The notes under the pieces: model-generated
Database searches by the model: none
What the model was told of the DNA's origin: nothing
Seen by the model: only the letters and a program-made list of their open reading frames with translations
Translations under genes and position numbers: made by a program
IMG/VR virus record: IMGVR_UViG_3300037487_001088
Location: 1-41,379 of that record
Source: a virus
Length of the DNA: 41,379 nt
Direction: 5' to 3' (one strand)
Shown: piece by piece, positions 1 to 5,999 of the stretch
Layout: each line of letters begins with the position of its first letter
Position numbering within the stretch: position 1 is the first letter of the stretch

Positions 1-54
1 ACAAAAAAGAGATTTAATACTCCATAAATGGATGATTAATGATCCCATTTGGGA

Positions 55-273
55 TTATTCTGTGGCATATTTTCGGTAATCTTTCCCGGTCGAAAATTTT
101 GGAGTTGCTTGTGCCATGCGGATCACCTCTTCCGGTTTATGATGTGGACAGTGCCATAATACACGACCATCCCCGCATTTTGTACCGCAGCCTCTTTGTA
201 TGAGTATTTCCCGTTTCTCGTCCGGTAACCGGGCCCCGCAGCATACACATACGCGCTGGACCTTGCCGATCAT
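55..273 (-). CDS. Small Cys/His-rich zinc-type protein
   Basis: This is a 72-residue protein with a CVCCGAR motif near the N-terminus, a second cluster CGTKCGDG and then HCPHH, a pattern that suggests one or two bound zinc ions. It has no membrane segment and I do not recognise the family. It is the last gene in this transcription direction within the window, and its ATG overlaps the stop of the preceding gene by 4 bases. Function is unknown; nucleic-acid or protein binding is the usual guess for such proteins. Confidence 0.7.
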   Translation of the reverse strand: MIGKVQRVCVCCGARLPDEKREILIQRGCGTKCGDGRVLWHCPHHKPEEVIRMAQATPKFSTGKDYRKYATE

Positions 274-425
274 TCAATCACCAAAACCAATTCTGTATGT
301 GAGGGGCACTTTCCAGATCCGCATGTCATAGGATGTCCTCCCTTTTGCTTCGAGAAAAACCACATCCAAGTATCGACATAATCCAACGTTTGAACCCATC
401 CGCAATGTGGGCACTTTAGTATCAC
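270..425 (-). CDS. Small zinc-ribbon protein, GTG start preferred
   Basis: A 51-residue protein with CPHCGW near its start and a second Cys pair, CGSGKC, fitting a zinc ribbon. The frame stays open to an ATG at 455, but a GTG at 425 has a GGAG motif about 10 bases upstream and overlaps the stop of the upstream gene (GTGA), the coupling seen throughout this operon. I therefore prefer the GTG. It overlaps the next gene by 4 bases. Function unknown. Confidence 0.65.
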   Translation of the reverse strand: MILKCPHCGWVQTLDYVDTWMWFFSKQKGGHPMTCGSGKCPSHTELVLVIE

Positions 426-559
426 GGTTTCACTTTCTCCGGTTTGTTGCTGCATACGTATTCATCACTCTTATACGGTCCCTGACAACGCCCATTGGGA
501 GCGCCACACCGGGATATTCCCCGGCTGTTCTTGGAATCGTGCGGGCATTGGAGTGTCAT
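422..559 (-). CDS. 45-residue Cys-rich protein
   Basis: A very short frame with Cys at residues 5, 20, 27 and 38 and basic, polar sequence between them. It begins in a 4-base ATGA overlap with the interrupted gene upstream and ends in a GTGA overlap with the next gene. The spacing argues that it is really translated. It is probably a small metal-binding protein; the family is not recognised. Confidence 0.55.
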   Translation of the reverse strand: MTLQCPHDSKNSRGISRCGAPNGRCQGPYKSDEYVCSNKPEKVKP

Positions 560-798
560 GGTGCACCCCTCAATGTTTCAACGCGATAATGATCTGGGAG
601 ATATGCCCAATTCCCGCACTCGTCGAGCATATACCATGTTTCGCCATCAGTCAATAGGCACTCAATATCACAATATGTTAATCTGTCATCCAGCCCGGCA
701 TCCAGACACAGAGTAGATAATCCGAATACCGCAGGATCTGGATTGTATCGGTCAATATAAATTTTACCATTTCAGATATCTGTTATTCTGTATGTCAT
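556..798 (-). pseudogene. Small gene interrupted by an in-frame TGA at codon 9
   Basis: The ATG at 798 has a strong ribosome-binding site (GGAGAGGAG) and overlaps the upstream stop by 4 bases. After eight codons there is a TGA at 772-774, yet the same frame then runs open for about 70 codons of protein-like, Asp/Leu-rich sequence (KIYIDRYNPDPAVFG onward). Its natural stop overlaps the next gene's ATG. Both ends are therefore in register with the operon. The simplest reading is a nonsense mutation or a sequencing error; readthrough or recoding is possible but nothing in the sequence proves it. Function unknown. Confidence 0.6.
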
Positions 799-911
799 CT
801 TTTTCTCCTCTCCTGTTCTTTCTTATAATCATCGCGCTGCTTTCTCTGGCGTTCTCTTCCGGCTTCTGTTTGACACGCAAGGTGATGTAGATGCAGGGGG
901 AACCCGATCAT
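795..911 (-). CDS. 38-residue basic protein
   Basis: The start at 911 is chosen because it forms an ATGA overlap with the antirepressor stop; the frame extends further upstream only by overlapping that gene. The N-terminus has a His/Cys cluster (HLHHLAC) and the remainder is a highly charged Arg/Lys/Glu helix. Its stop overlaps the next start by 4 bases. Small basic proteins with one His/Cys cluster are common in archaeal viruses. Function unknown, possibly nucleic-acid binding. Confidence 0.55.
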   Translation of the reverse strand: MIGFPLHLHHLACQTEAGRERQRKQRDDYKKEQERRKR

Positions 912-1735
912 AATCCCGCCCGGATCTGTGCTGTGCCGTATAGATGTTCCCGGATTATCCTGACAATATCTGGATTCCATTTCCACTGATACCCGGAATG
1001 TGAGCTGCCATTCGGATTAATCGTGGTAAATGGTAGATTTTCACCATATCCTCTGCCAATGTTTGTAGGTTGCCATTGAGTTACAGCCCAATATTGGAAT
1101 CCCAGCTGCGAGAGTAACTGATTAATGGTTTTGTTTGACATGGTGAACTCATTTCCGATCTGTGTTGCGTTCAGGTATCCCGGCGGCTGTGCTCTATCTT
1201 TCCGCACCAATCCTTTCAGCCATGACAGGTCCGCCCCGGTCTCGCTCTCAACCCGTGCGAGTGCTACAGTAGTCATGATCCCCCGGTCAACATGTGCAAA
1301 CTCGACCATTGCATCTGCGATATTCAGATGTGAGCGTACCATTGCCTCAATAGCATCATCGCGGGGAATGGGGATTGTTTCACCTTTAACAACCTTTGAA
1401 AGTGTTGAGGCCGCCCACTCTTGGAAATCTATAATCCTCTTTCTTCTTACCGGATCCTTGACACGGGCATAATCCACTTTCATCAGCATCGCGGTAACAC
1501 CATCGTGATTAAGGCAGATCTGTTCTTGTGACGTTCCTTGAGGTGTTGCTAAATTTACCTTACCGCTCCACTTTCCGACGATCTCTTCATTGCGGTGAAA
1601 GAGTTTCCGGAGTCCTGATCGGTCATGCGTGATACCATCTGCAATGTCATTAAGTGGGATCATTGGTTGTCCATTATGCTTAACCACACGCACCCGGATT
1701 CCTTGAAAGGATTCAATTGTTACTATGTCAGTCAT
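908..1735 (-). CDS. ant: P22-type phage antirepressor
   Basis: A 275-residue protein. Residues about 8-115 match the P22 antirepressor N-terminal domain: a GIRVRVV strand, a PLNDIADGI segment, then conserved text around LNHDGVTAMLMK and the helix RRKRIIDFQEWA. The C-terminal half (from about 185) reads like a winged or helical DNA-binding domain (YLNATQIGNEFTMSNKTINQLL). Proteins of this family bind and inactivate the phage repressor, or act as regulators of early genes. It lies late in a short operon that begins at the 2293 promoter. Its presence suggests a temperate virus with a repressor, which I do not see in the window. Confidence 0.85.
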   Translation of the reverse strand: MTDIVTIESFQGIRVRVVKHNGQPMIPLNDIADGITHDRSGLRKLFHRNEEIVGKWSGKVNLATPQGTSQEQICLNHDGVTAMLMKVDYARVKDPVRRKRIIDFQEWAASTLSKVVKGETIPIPRDDAIEAMVRSHLNIADAMVEFAHVDRGIMTTVALARVESETGADLSWLKGLVRKDRAQPPGYLNATQIGNEFTMSNKTINQLLSQLGFQYWAVTQWQPTNIGRGYGENLPFTTINPNGSSHSGYQWKWNPDIVRIIREHLYGTAQIRAGL

Positions 1736-1974
1736 AATACCGGCTCCGGTTCGTTATATGCACAATCTCCAGTGCAATGCTCGAATAGTTCACATGCACG
1801 GCAGGAGAACGGGCTTTTGCGGGGCGTTTTCTGTTTTTCTGGATTTTGGTTTATGAACCTGCTTAATCGGTTCATCTCTTCCGGGATATGCGGCCATAGT
1901 TGGATTACCGTTCTGATTTTCCACACGGACCCGACATCCTCTCTTTCGAGGATCTGAATGATTTGCTCTTTCAT
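1732..1974 (-). CDS. 80-residue protein with C-terminal Cys cluster
   Basis: The start at 1974 is chosen because it has a GGTGG motif just upstream and an ATGA overlap with the preceding gene; the frame is open further upstream. The N-terminal half looks helical and may be winged-helix-like (QIIQILEREDVGSVWKIRTV). The C-terminal part has a four-Cys cluster, CRACELFEHCTGDC, of the type that binds zinc or an iron-sulfur cluster. It directly precedes the antirepressor with a 4-base overlap. Function unknown. Confidence 0.6.
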   Translation of the reverse strand: MKEQIIQILEREDVGSVWKIRTVIQLWPHIPEEMNRLSRFINQNPEKQKTPRKSPFSCRACELFEHCTGDCAYNEPEPVL

Positions 1975-2138
1975 GGTTCCACCTTTGGAGAATATACGAT
2001 ATCCCCCGGCATTAAGGTAATCTTGCAATCCTTTTTGATGACGACACAATAATACGCATCGGCCATCTTTGCCTTAGTAGGGACACAAATGCGGTATCCC
2101 TGCTTTTTGCTACCAAATACAGTATATGGTTTGTTCAT
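1971..2138 (-). CDS. 55-residue protein, possibly AbrB-like fold
   Basis: Too short for most gene finders but flanked by ATGA overlaps at both ends. The sequence alternates short strands with KKQGYRICVPTKA, then CVVIKKDCKITLMPGD, which is compatible with a small beta-barrel or swapped-hairpin (AbrB/SpoVT-like) regulator. That is only a shape argument; I cannot confirm it. It is the second gene after the early promoter at about 2340. Confidence 0.5.
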   Translation of the reverse strand: MNKPYTVFGSKKQGYRICVPTKAKMADAYYCVVIKKDCKITLMPGDIVYSPKVEP

Positions 2139-2293
2139 GGGTATGCCCTCACTTCTGTACGGAGATAATAATATCCGTTGTTCGTAAGATTTCGGATTTC
2201 GTCGTTCTCCATAAATTTTACGGGGATATCAACGGTTTTTTCCATAAGGGGATGTCCCGGTTTCTGGAAATGGACTTTTAACATTAATCCCAT
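2135..2293 (-). CDS. 52-residue early protein, paralogue of the gene at 25088-25249
   Basis: First gene after the early promoter at 2315-2346. It is clearly related to the 53-residue protein at 25088-25249: both share K-x-x-FQKPG, an (I/V)P(V/I)KF strand with N/D pairs, and a C-terminal GYYY-x-x-TEV. Such a match over the whole length with different codons shows true paralogy. A GGA-containing sequence lies about 14 bases before the ATG. No known family is recognised. Being promoter-proximal in two operons suggests an early, possibly regulatory or anti-host role (inference). Confidence 0.65.
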   Translation of the reverse strand: MGLMLKVHFQKPGHPLMEKTVDIPVKFMENDEIRNLTNNGYYYLRTEVRAYP

Positions 2294-2354
2294 TTTTCAC
2301 ACGTCCTTTTTGTTATACTACCATATGGTAACTATAAGCATATAAACATATGGT
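2294..2354 (-). promoter_or_regulatory. Archaeal early promoter with palindromic operator-like site
   Basis: On the minus strand a TATA box (TTTATATGC, 2338-2346) sits about 27 bases upstream of the expected transcription start near 2315. It carries a perfect palindrome ACCATATGGT (2320-2329) between TATA and start, and a partial copy ACATATGGT (plus-strand 2346-2354) at the upstream edge of the TATA box. The plus-strand block atactacc, then eight bases, then actataagcatataaa is shared almost exactly with the promoter at 25386-25418. The palindrome is well placed for a repressor to block polymerase. Confidence 0.65.
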
Positions 2355-2356
2355 TT

Positions 2357-2374
2357 TTAATTAAAAAAGAGTGT
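2357..2374 (-). terminator. Oligo-T terminator
   Basis: A run of six T on the minus strand (2363-2368) follows the stop codon of the gene ending at 2375 and immediately precedes the next TATA box. Archaeal RNA polymerase terminates at such T-runs without needing a hairpin. It separates two early operons. Confidence 0.5.
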
Positions 2375-2545
2375 TTATTGTTTCATCTGTTCCGTCAATG
2401 ATAACGGGGTTGTGGTATCCAGAGGTTTAAGTTGGCCGGGTTGATACGATCCTGATGTGCTGGATTTCCGTATTGCTTCCCGCTTCAGGTATGCTGCATA
2501 GGGGGGGTACGGTTCTTCGGTAATCGTCCATGTGCGGGCGGGCAT
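2375..2545 (-). CDS. 56-residue protein, unknown
   Basis: A short frame starting one base inside the stop of the DUF3850-like gene (TGATG) and ending just before an oligo-T terminator. It is rich in Pro, Thr and Tyr (EEPYPPYAAYLKREA) and looks mostly unstructured after residue 28. It is the last gene of its operon. No function can be assigned. Confidence 0.5.
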   Translation of the reverse strand: MPARTWTITEEPYPPYAAYLKREAIRKSSTSGSYQPGQLKPLDTTTPLSLTEQMKQ

Positions 2546-2817
2546 CAAACGGTCCTCCGTTGCAGCACTTCACAACCCATTGCGCAATATCCCGGAGAGA
2601 GACCGGAAAACTCTCCCGGAGCGATCATGTAATCCACAGAACACAGCATTTCCCGCCCGGTATAAGTATTGTCGTTAGGGTTATATTCCCGTGACCAGAG
2701 AACATCCCCCAGATTATAACCCCTGTCCTCCCGTCTAATCTCAAAGGGTTTATTCCCGTTCCACATATCGGAAAAATAGGGATTGATTGTTTTTATTTCG
2801 TGCATCTGTTTTGTCAC
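2545..2817 (-). CDS. DUF3850 / ASCH-like RNA-binding domain protein
   Basis: A 90-residue protein that matches the DUF3850 pattern: HEIKT followed by YF-x-x-M, KPFEIRREDRGYNLGD, then WSREYNP and YTGRE, with a later strand pair. DUF3850 belongs to the ASCH/PUA-like fold and is found in phages, usually as one complete domain of this size. It is thought to bind RNA or modified nucleotides. It overlaps the coiled-coil gene upstream by 4 bases and the next gene by 1 base. Family assignment is good; biological role in the virus is unknown. Confidence 0.8.
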   Translation of the reverse strand: MTKQMHEIKTINPYFSDMWNGNKPFEIRREDRGYNLGDVLWSREYNPNDNTYTGREMLCSVDYMIAPGEFSGLSPGYCAMGCEVLQRRTV

Positions 2818-3686
2818 GGTTTTCGCGGCCTGCCTTTCTTGACCATCATATCAACGTGCTTGTCCATGCTGAACCCGCTTCGCCCGTTGGCATCCTTCGG
2901 CGCATTGGCATCCATCTTCATTGCGGCAATCTCCTTCTTGTATCCGGGAGTTTTCTTAATCCGGTCATCCCGCTCCCGGTCAAGTATCCCCTGCACCTTC
3001 CCAAGAAACGCCTTCTGTTTGAGGATCTCGTCCATCATATTATTGTGAACCGGGATGAGATTGTGCATCTGGATTTTCAGGGTGTCAACGTCCCTTACCA
3101 GCGTTTTGATATTCTCTGCGTATTGTTCCATGACGATCTTTGAGAAGGGAGAATTATAGACAATCTCCTGCAACTGTGCGATCTGTTTGTTGGTTATTTC
3201 TGCATACTTTATCAGATCAATTCCCGGACTCTTGATCCCGGCCATCTGTGTTTTTAGGATCTCAACATCCGGGATTGATTTCAGGAACACGGTGTTTGAT
3301 TCTTCAAGCTCTGCAATCCGTTTCAGCATCCCGGCACCGGCTTCACATTTGCAGGTTGACAGTTGATCTACCGTTTCGGATAGTGCCTCTATGCTCTCAT
3401 CATGATCTGTCAATCGTCGGTTCTGATCTTGCTGCGCCCTTCCCTCGAATTTTAACAGCTCTTCCAGTTTCGCAATCCTGATAGAATGATTATGAATCGG
3501 GCCATCGTTCAATTTATAGTTTAATGAACCCTCTATTTTCTCAACCTTCTTTACCAGTTCAGTGAATTGCGGTAAGAGGTCATGCGCTAAATGTGCCTCA
3601 CCATGCCGTCTAATCGTGGCGTTGAGGTCTTTGATCTCCTTCATTAACATCCCGTTAATGATTCTTTGATTGGCTTTAAATTTCAT
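2814..3686 (-). CDS. Long coiled-coil protein
   Basis: A 290-residue protein that is nearly all charged heptad-like helix, with breaks around residue 110 (CKCE) and residue 150. The last 30 residues form a basic, flexible tail ending KKGRPRKP, which resembles an AT-hook-like DNA-contacting tail. There is no signal peptide or membrane segment. It lies in an early operon, so a structural tail role is less likely than a DNA-organising or scaffold role (inference). No family recognised. Confidence 0.65.
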   Translation of the reverse strand: MKFKANQRIINGMLMKEIKDLNATIRRHGEAHLAHDLLPQFTELVKKVEKIEGSLNYKLNDGPIHNHSIRIAKLEELLKFEGRAQQDQNRRLTDHDESIEALSETVDQLSTCKCEAGAGMLKRIAELEESNTVFLKSIPDVEILKTQMAGIKSPGIDLIKYAEITNKQIAQLQEIVYNSPFSKIVMEQYAENIKTLVRDVDTLKIQMHNLIPVHNNMMDEILKQKAFLGKVQGILDRERDDRIKKTPGYKKEIAAMKMDANAPKDANGRSGFSMDKHVDMMVKKGRPRKP

Positions 3687-3835
3687 GGTTGCATCCCTCC
3701 GGGTATCTCTGCGAGTGTTGATTGTCTGTTCTTATTGCGGGACTGTGCGCACTGGTTTGTGAGCGCCTGCCAGAGTTTCAATAGAGGGAAGCATCGGGTT
3801 TCATAGACGCACCTGGAGCACTGTTCGCGGGTCAT
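3683..3835 (-). CDS. 50-residue Cys-rich protein
   Basis: Bounded by ATGA overlaps on both sides. It has CSRC, then Cys at residue 15 and Cys at residue 29, which could bind zinc or an iron-sulfur cluster. The tail is polar. It is one of many small CxxC proteins in this genome. Function unknown. Confidence 0.55.
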   Translation of the reverse strand: MTREQCSRCVYETRCFPLLKLWQALTNQCAQSRNKNRQSTLAEIPGGMQP

Positions 3836-4683
3836 GGGAAATCCCTCCGTATTGAATCGGTCATCTCTTTCGCTGCCGTGTAAATCATTTCTATCATTCC
3901 CTCGAAGTTATCCCCGCCCGGTGCTGAACAGAACATTGCCACATCGGCGCATACTTTGAGAGATGACTGCATGATAATCGCGGGTTCATTTTTTGCCACA
4001 AACGGTTTCCCGCCATACCCGGACTTCTGCGATACCGGCCAGTTATCCGGCTTCTTGTAGTATGTCTGGTCAATCACAACCCAGAGATCCCCGGACTTCT
4101 CCGCTGAGATTGAGACAAAGAACCACTGCTTTAGTTTCTCCATCTTCTTGACAAGATTTCCTTTCCACATCATCTCATGGTGCTTGCCGTCAATATCCTT
4201 GACTGTGAGAGAGTGCGCCCCCGCATCAAACGCCGTGATCTGTCCCTGGACTACCTTGATCCCGGATTCAAGCGGTTTATCTTTCGGTTGTTCCTTCGCT
4301 TCTTTGCTCTTGGCTGCCATCTCTTCAGCGTGCGCTCTCTCCCTTTGCGCTTCATCAGCCCGGGCTTTCAGGGCCGCAACCTCTGCTTCGGGCATTACTT
4401 CTTTCGGGCTGCTTGAGGATTGGTTCGGAACGGTGAACCCGGCTGCCTTCATCTTCTGTGCCGTCGTAAATCCATCACCCGCTTTCTGTGGTGCTGCTTT
4501 CTTTGCCCGCCAGATCTTCTTTATCCGGTTCTCCTCATCCAGTTCATACTCTACCTGATACCCGCGTTCTAATTTCTCCAGAAACGGGTATGTTTTGGGA
4601 ATGCACACGAATGGCACATCGTCAATCCGAGCGATCATTTTACCGTCATCGCTCATTCCTTTATCACTTAATTCGCCTATCAT
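3832..4683 (-). CDS. Protein with two OB-like segments and a charged linker
   Basis: A 283-residue protein. Residues about 10-62 and 140-210 each look like a small beta barrel (for example VVQGQITAFDAGAHSLTVKD then KLKQWFFVSI), separated by an Ala/Glu/Lys helical linker at 65-135. The C-terminal 60 residues look helical. An OB-fold, nucleic-acid-binding role such as a single-strand DNA-binding accessory is a reasonable guess but is inference from shape only. It overlaps both neighbours by 4 bases in an early operon. Confidence 0.55.
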   Translation of the reverse strand: MIGELSDKGMSDDGKMIARIDDVPFVCIPKTYPFLEKLERGYQVEYELDEENRIKKIWRAKKAAPQKAGDGFTTAQKMKAAGFTVPNQSSSSPKEVMPEAEVAALKARADEAQRERAHAEEMAAKSKEAKEQPKDKPLESGIKVVQGQITAFDAGAHSLTVKDIDGKHHEMMWKGNLVKKMEKLKQWFFVSISAEKSGDLWVVIDQTYYKKPDNWPVSQKSGYGGKPFVAKNEPAIIMQSSLKVCADVAMFCSAPGGDNFEGMIEMIYTAAKEMTDSIRRDFP

Positions 4684-5408
4684 TTCCTTACAACTCCGTA
4701 AGATATGGTTTCCTTGACCAGCACCACACCGGGAGCCGCTGCCAGAGCAACCGGATTAACTACCTTGTCAACCACTCCGAGCGGGATCTTCTTTCCAAGT
4801 TGCGTGAGTTGCCGTTCCAGTTCCCGCCGTTCAATCGCGCAACAATCCGCGAACTCTTCGGGGAATACCTTCGCAAACTTGTCAATATCCAGCGTCCGGG
4901 TTTTGCGGTATTTCTCCTCAATCCTGAAGGCTCCCTCCTCGTTAATGTTGTTCTTTACCGCATAGTTAAGGGCTGCCGTTCGTTCCTCCCTGATACGTGC
5001 AAGGGCGCTCTCCATCTTGGCGATGATGTTGTCGCACTCGTAGACTTTGGTGAGCGGGTCCCTGATGGCGATCTCTGGCAGGGGATTGTGTATGAGGCTC
5101 TGTGCCTCGTCCATTGTGCTCATGCGTCCTCTCTCCTCTGATGGCAGATCAGATCCCCTTTGTTGTCCTCGTGCTCCTGTTGTGAGTATTCCGGTAATCA
5201 TGGTGTGAGTGAGTGCCCGTTTCTGTTCGGCTTCAGCGTCTATAATCGGGCTTCGGGAAAAGGTGAAGTGAGCACATGATCCGACAGTGATTCCTGCCCT
5301 CTCGCGCTCAACCATCATCCCGCATACAAACTTCTGCCCGGCATCAGGACCGTCCTCTTGTATGCTCTCTTTGCGGGCGCACCTTCGGCAGATACCAGAA
5401 GCGGTCAT
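4680..5408 (-). CDS. Zinc-ribbon N-terminus joined to a helical domain
   Basis: A 242-residue frame. Residues 7-46 have CRRC then C(28)GMM and C(45), a zinc-ribbon-like set. Residues about 95-242 form a separate, mostly helical domain (DPLTKVYECDNIIAKMESALARI and so on). An internal ATG at 5123 has an excellent ribosome-binding site (GAGGAGAGAGG), so the helical part may also, or only, be made as a 147-residue protein. The long start overlaps the AbrB-like gene by 4 bases, which supports it. Function unknown. Confidence 0.6.
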   Translation of the reverse strand: MTASGICRRCARKESIQEDGPDAGQKFVCGMMVERERAGITVGSCAHFTFSRSPIIDAEAEQKRALTHTMITGILTTGARGQQRGSDLPSEERGRMSTMDEAQSLIHNPLPEIAIRDPLTKVYECDNIIAKMESALARIREERTAALNYAVKNNINEEGAFRIEEKYRKTRTLDIDKFAKVFPEEFADCCAIERRELERQLTQLGKKIPLGVVDKVVNPVALAAAPGVVLVKETISYGVVRK

Positions 5409-5560
5409 GGTTTTCCCACCGGTTCATAAGTCATCGTTCCATTCGGCTCAACATAGAGTGCAAAATCCCCCGTTATAGTTGAGGGAACTTTAATAGACTG
5501 CTCATTCCGGCCAAGTCTACGCACCTTATACACCCCATAATATTTCCTTTCGGACTTCAT
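5405..5560 (-). CDS. 51-residue AbrB-like protein, first gene of an early operon
   Basis: Short frame starting very close to the predicted transcription start, so probably leaderless. The central sequence KVRRLGRNEQSIKVPSTI resembles the N-terminal half of an AbrB/SpoVT swapped-hairpin DNA-binding domain, where a V-x-x-x-G-x-(Q/R)-x-x-(I/V)P pattern is typical. This would make it an early regulator, but the resemblance is modest. It overlaps the next gene by 4 bases. Confidence 0.55.
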   Translation of the reverse strand: MKSERKYYGVYKVRRLGRNEQSIKVPSTITGDFALYVEPNGTMTYEPVGKP

Positions 5561-5659
5561 ACAATATTATATGTTGGTGTATGAGTATATATAACTTCTT
5601 AAACGATATTTCACCGTCATAAAAAAGTATATTATCTCGTACTGGATATATGGATAATC
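5561..5659. promoter_or_regulatory. Divergent promoter pair
   Basis: The gap between the minus-strand operon (start 5560) and a plus-strand gene (start 5660) holds two TATA boxes: minus-strand GTTATATATACTC at 5583-5595 and plus-strand GTATATTA around 5627-5634. Each is about 30 bases from its ATG, so both transcripts would be nearly leaderless. The minus promoter's plus-strand text tatgagtatatata matches the two other early promoters (tataagYatataaa). Confidence 0.6.
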
Positions 5660-5827
5660 ATGCAAAACAAAAATAGTAATGGGTTTTATGCCCCGCCACG
5701 ATATTATATCATGCTGTTCTGCGGGATCACTCTTATCTTTGCCGGGTTTGGGGCTACTGCGTTCGGGACTTTCTTTTTCATTGCGTCTGTAATTACGTTA
5801 GGAATACAGATGCAGTTTACGGGTTGA
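5660..5827 (+). CDS. 55-residue membrane protein on the opposite strand
   Basis: One of only two convincing plus-strand genes. After a polar N-terminus (about 16 residues, including APPRYY) there are two hydrophobic segments, around residues 17-33 and 35-50, with Gly/Ala/Phe-rich helix packing. The upstream TATA box and ATG spacing suggest a leaderless mRNA. It converges with the minus-strand gene at 5817-5990, and their 3' ends overlap by 11 bases. It may be a small membrane protein acting on the host envelope, for example in immunity or exclusion (inference). Confidence 0.6.
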   Translation: MQNKNSNGFYAPPRYYIMLFCGITLIFAGFGATAFGTFFFIASVITLGIQMQFTG

Positions 5828-5990
5828 CTGGCACCCCATCCTCTTTTTTCTGTGCAGTTTGTGGAATTGATTGATAGGCGATAATCACCAGTGCCTTTGC
5901 TGCCTCATCGATTGGAAATGAGCCATTAGCAGTGTATTCTAATGTCCCGTCGTCTTTTTGGTTTTCAATAATAGTGAGTGTTCTGATCAT
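5817..5990 (-). CDS. 57-residue protein after the tail genes, unknown
   Basis: A short frame with a good ribosome-binding site (GAGGAGGG) 5-10 bases before the ATG. It follows the tail-tip gene directly. The sequence has a strand-rich N-terminus and one amphipathic helix (IDEAAKALVIIAYQSI). It ends 11 bases inside the convergent plus-strand gene, so it marks the end of the late transcript. Function unknown. Confidence 0.55.
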   Translation of the reverse strand: MIRTLTIIENQKDDGTLEYTANGSFPIDEAAKALVIIAYQSIPQTAQKKEDGVPVNP

Positions 5991-5999
5991 TTTCCCTCC

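Noticed and set aside
772-774. Selenocysteine reading of the in-frame TGA
   Set aside because: No selenocysteine insertion element is evident near it and the protein is not related to any selenoprotein I know. A mutation or sequence error is simpler.
4488-5141. A 217-codon plus-strand frame
   Set aside because: It spans two coupled minus-strand genes with clear start signals. There is no TATA box or ribosome-binding site on the plus strand.
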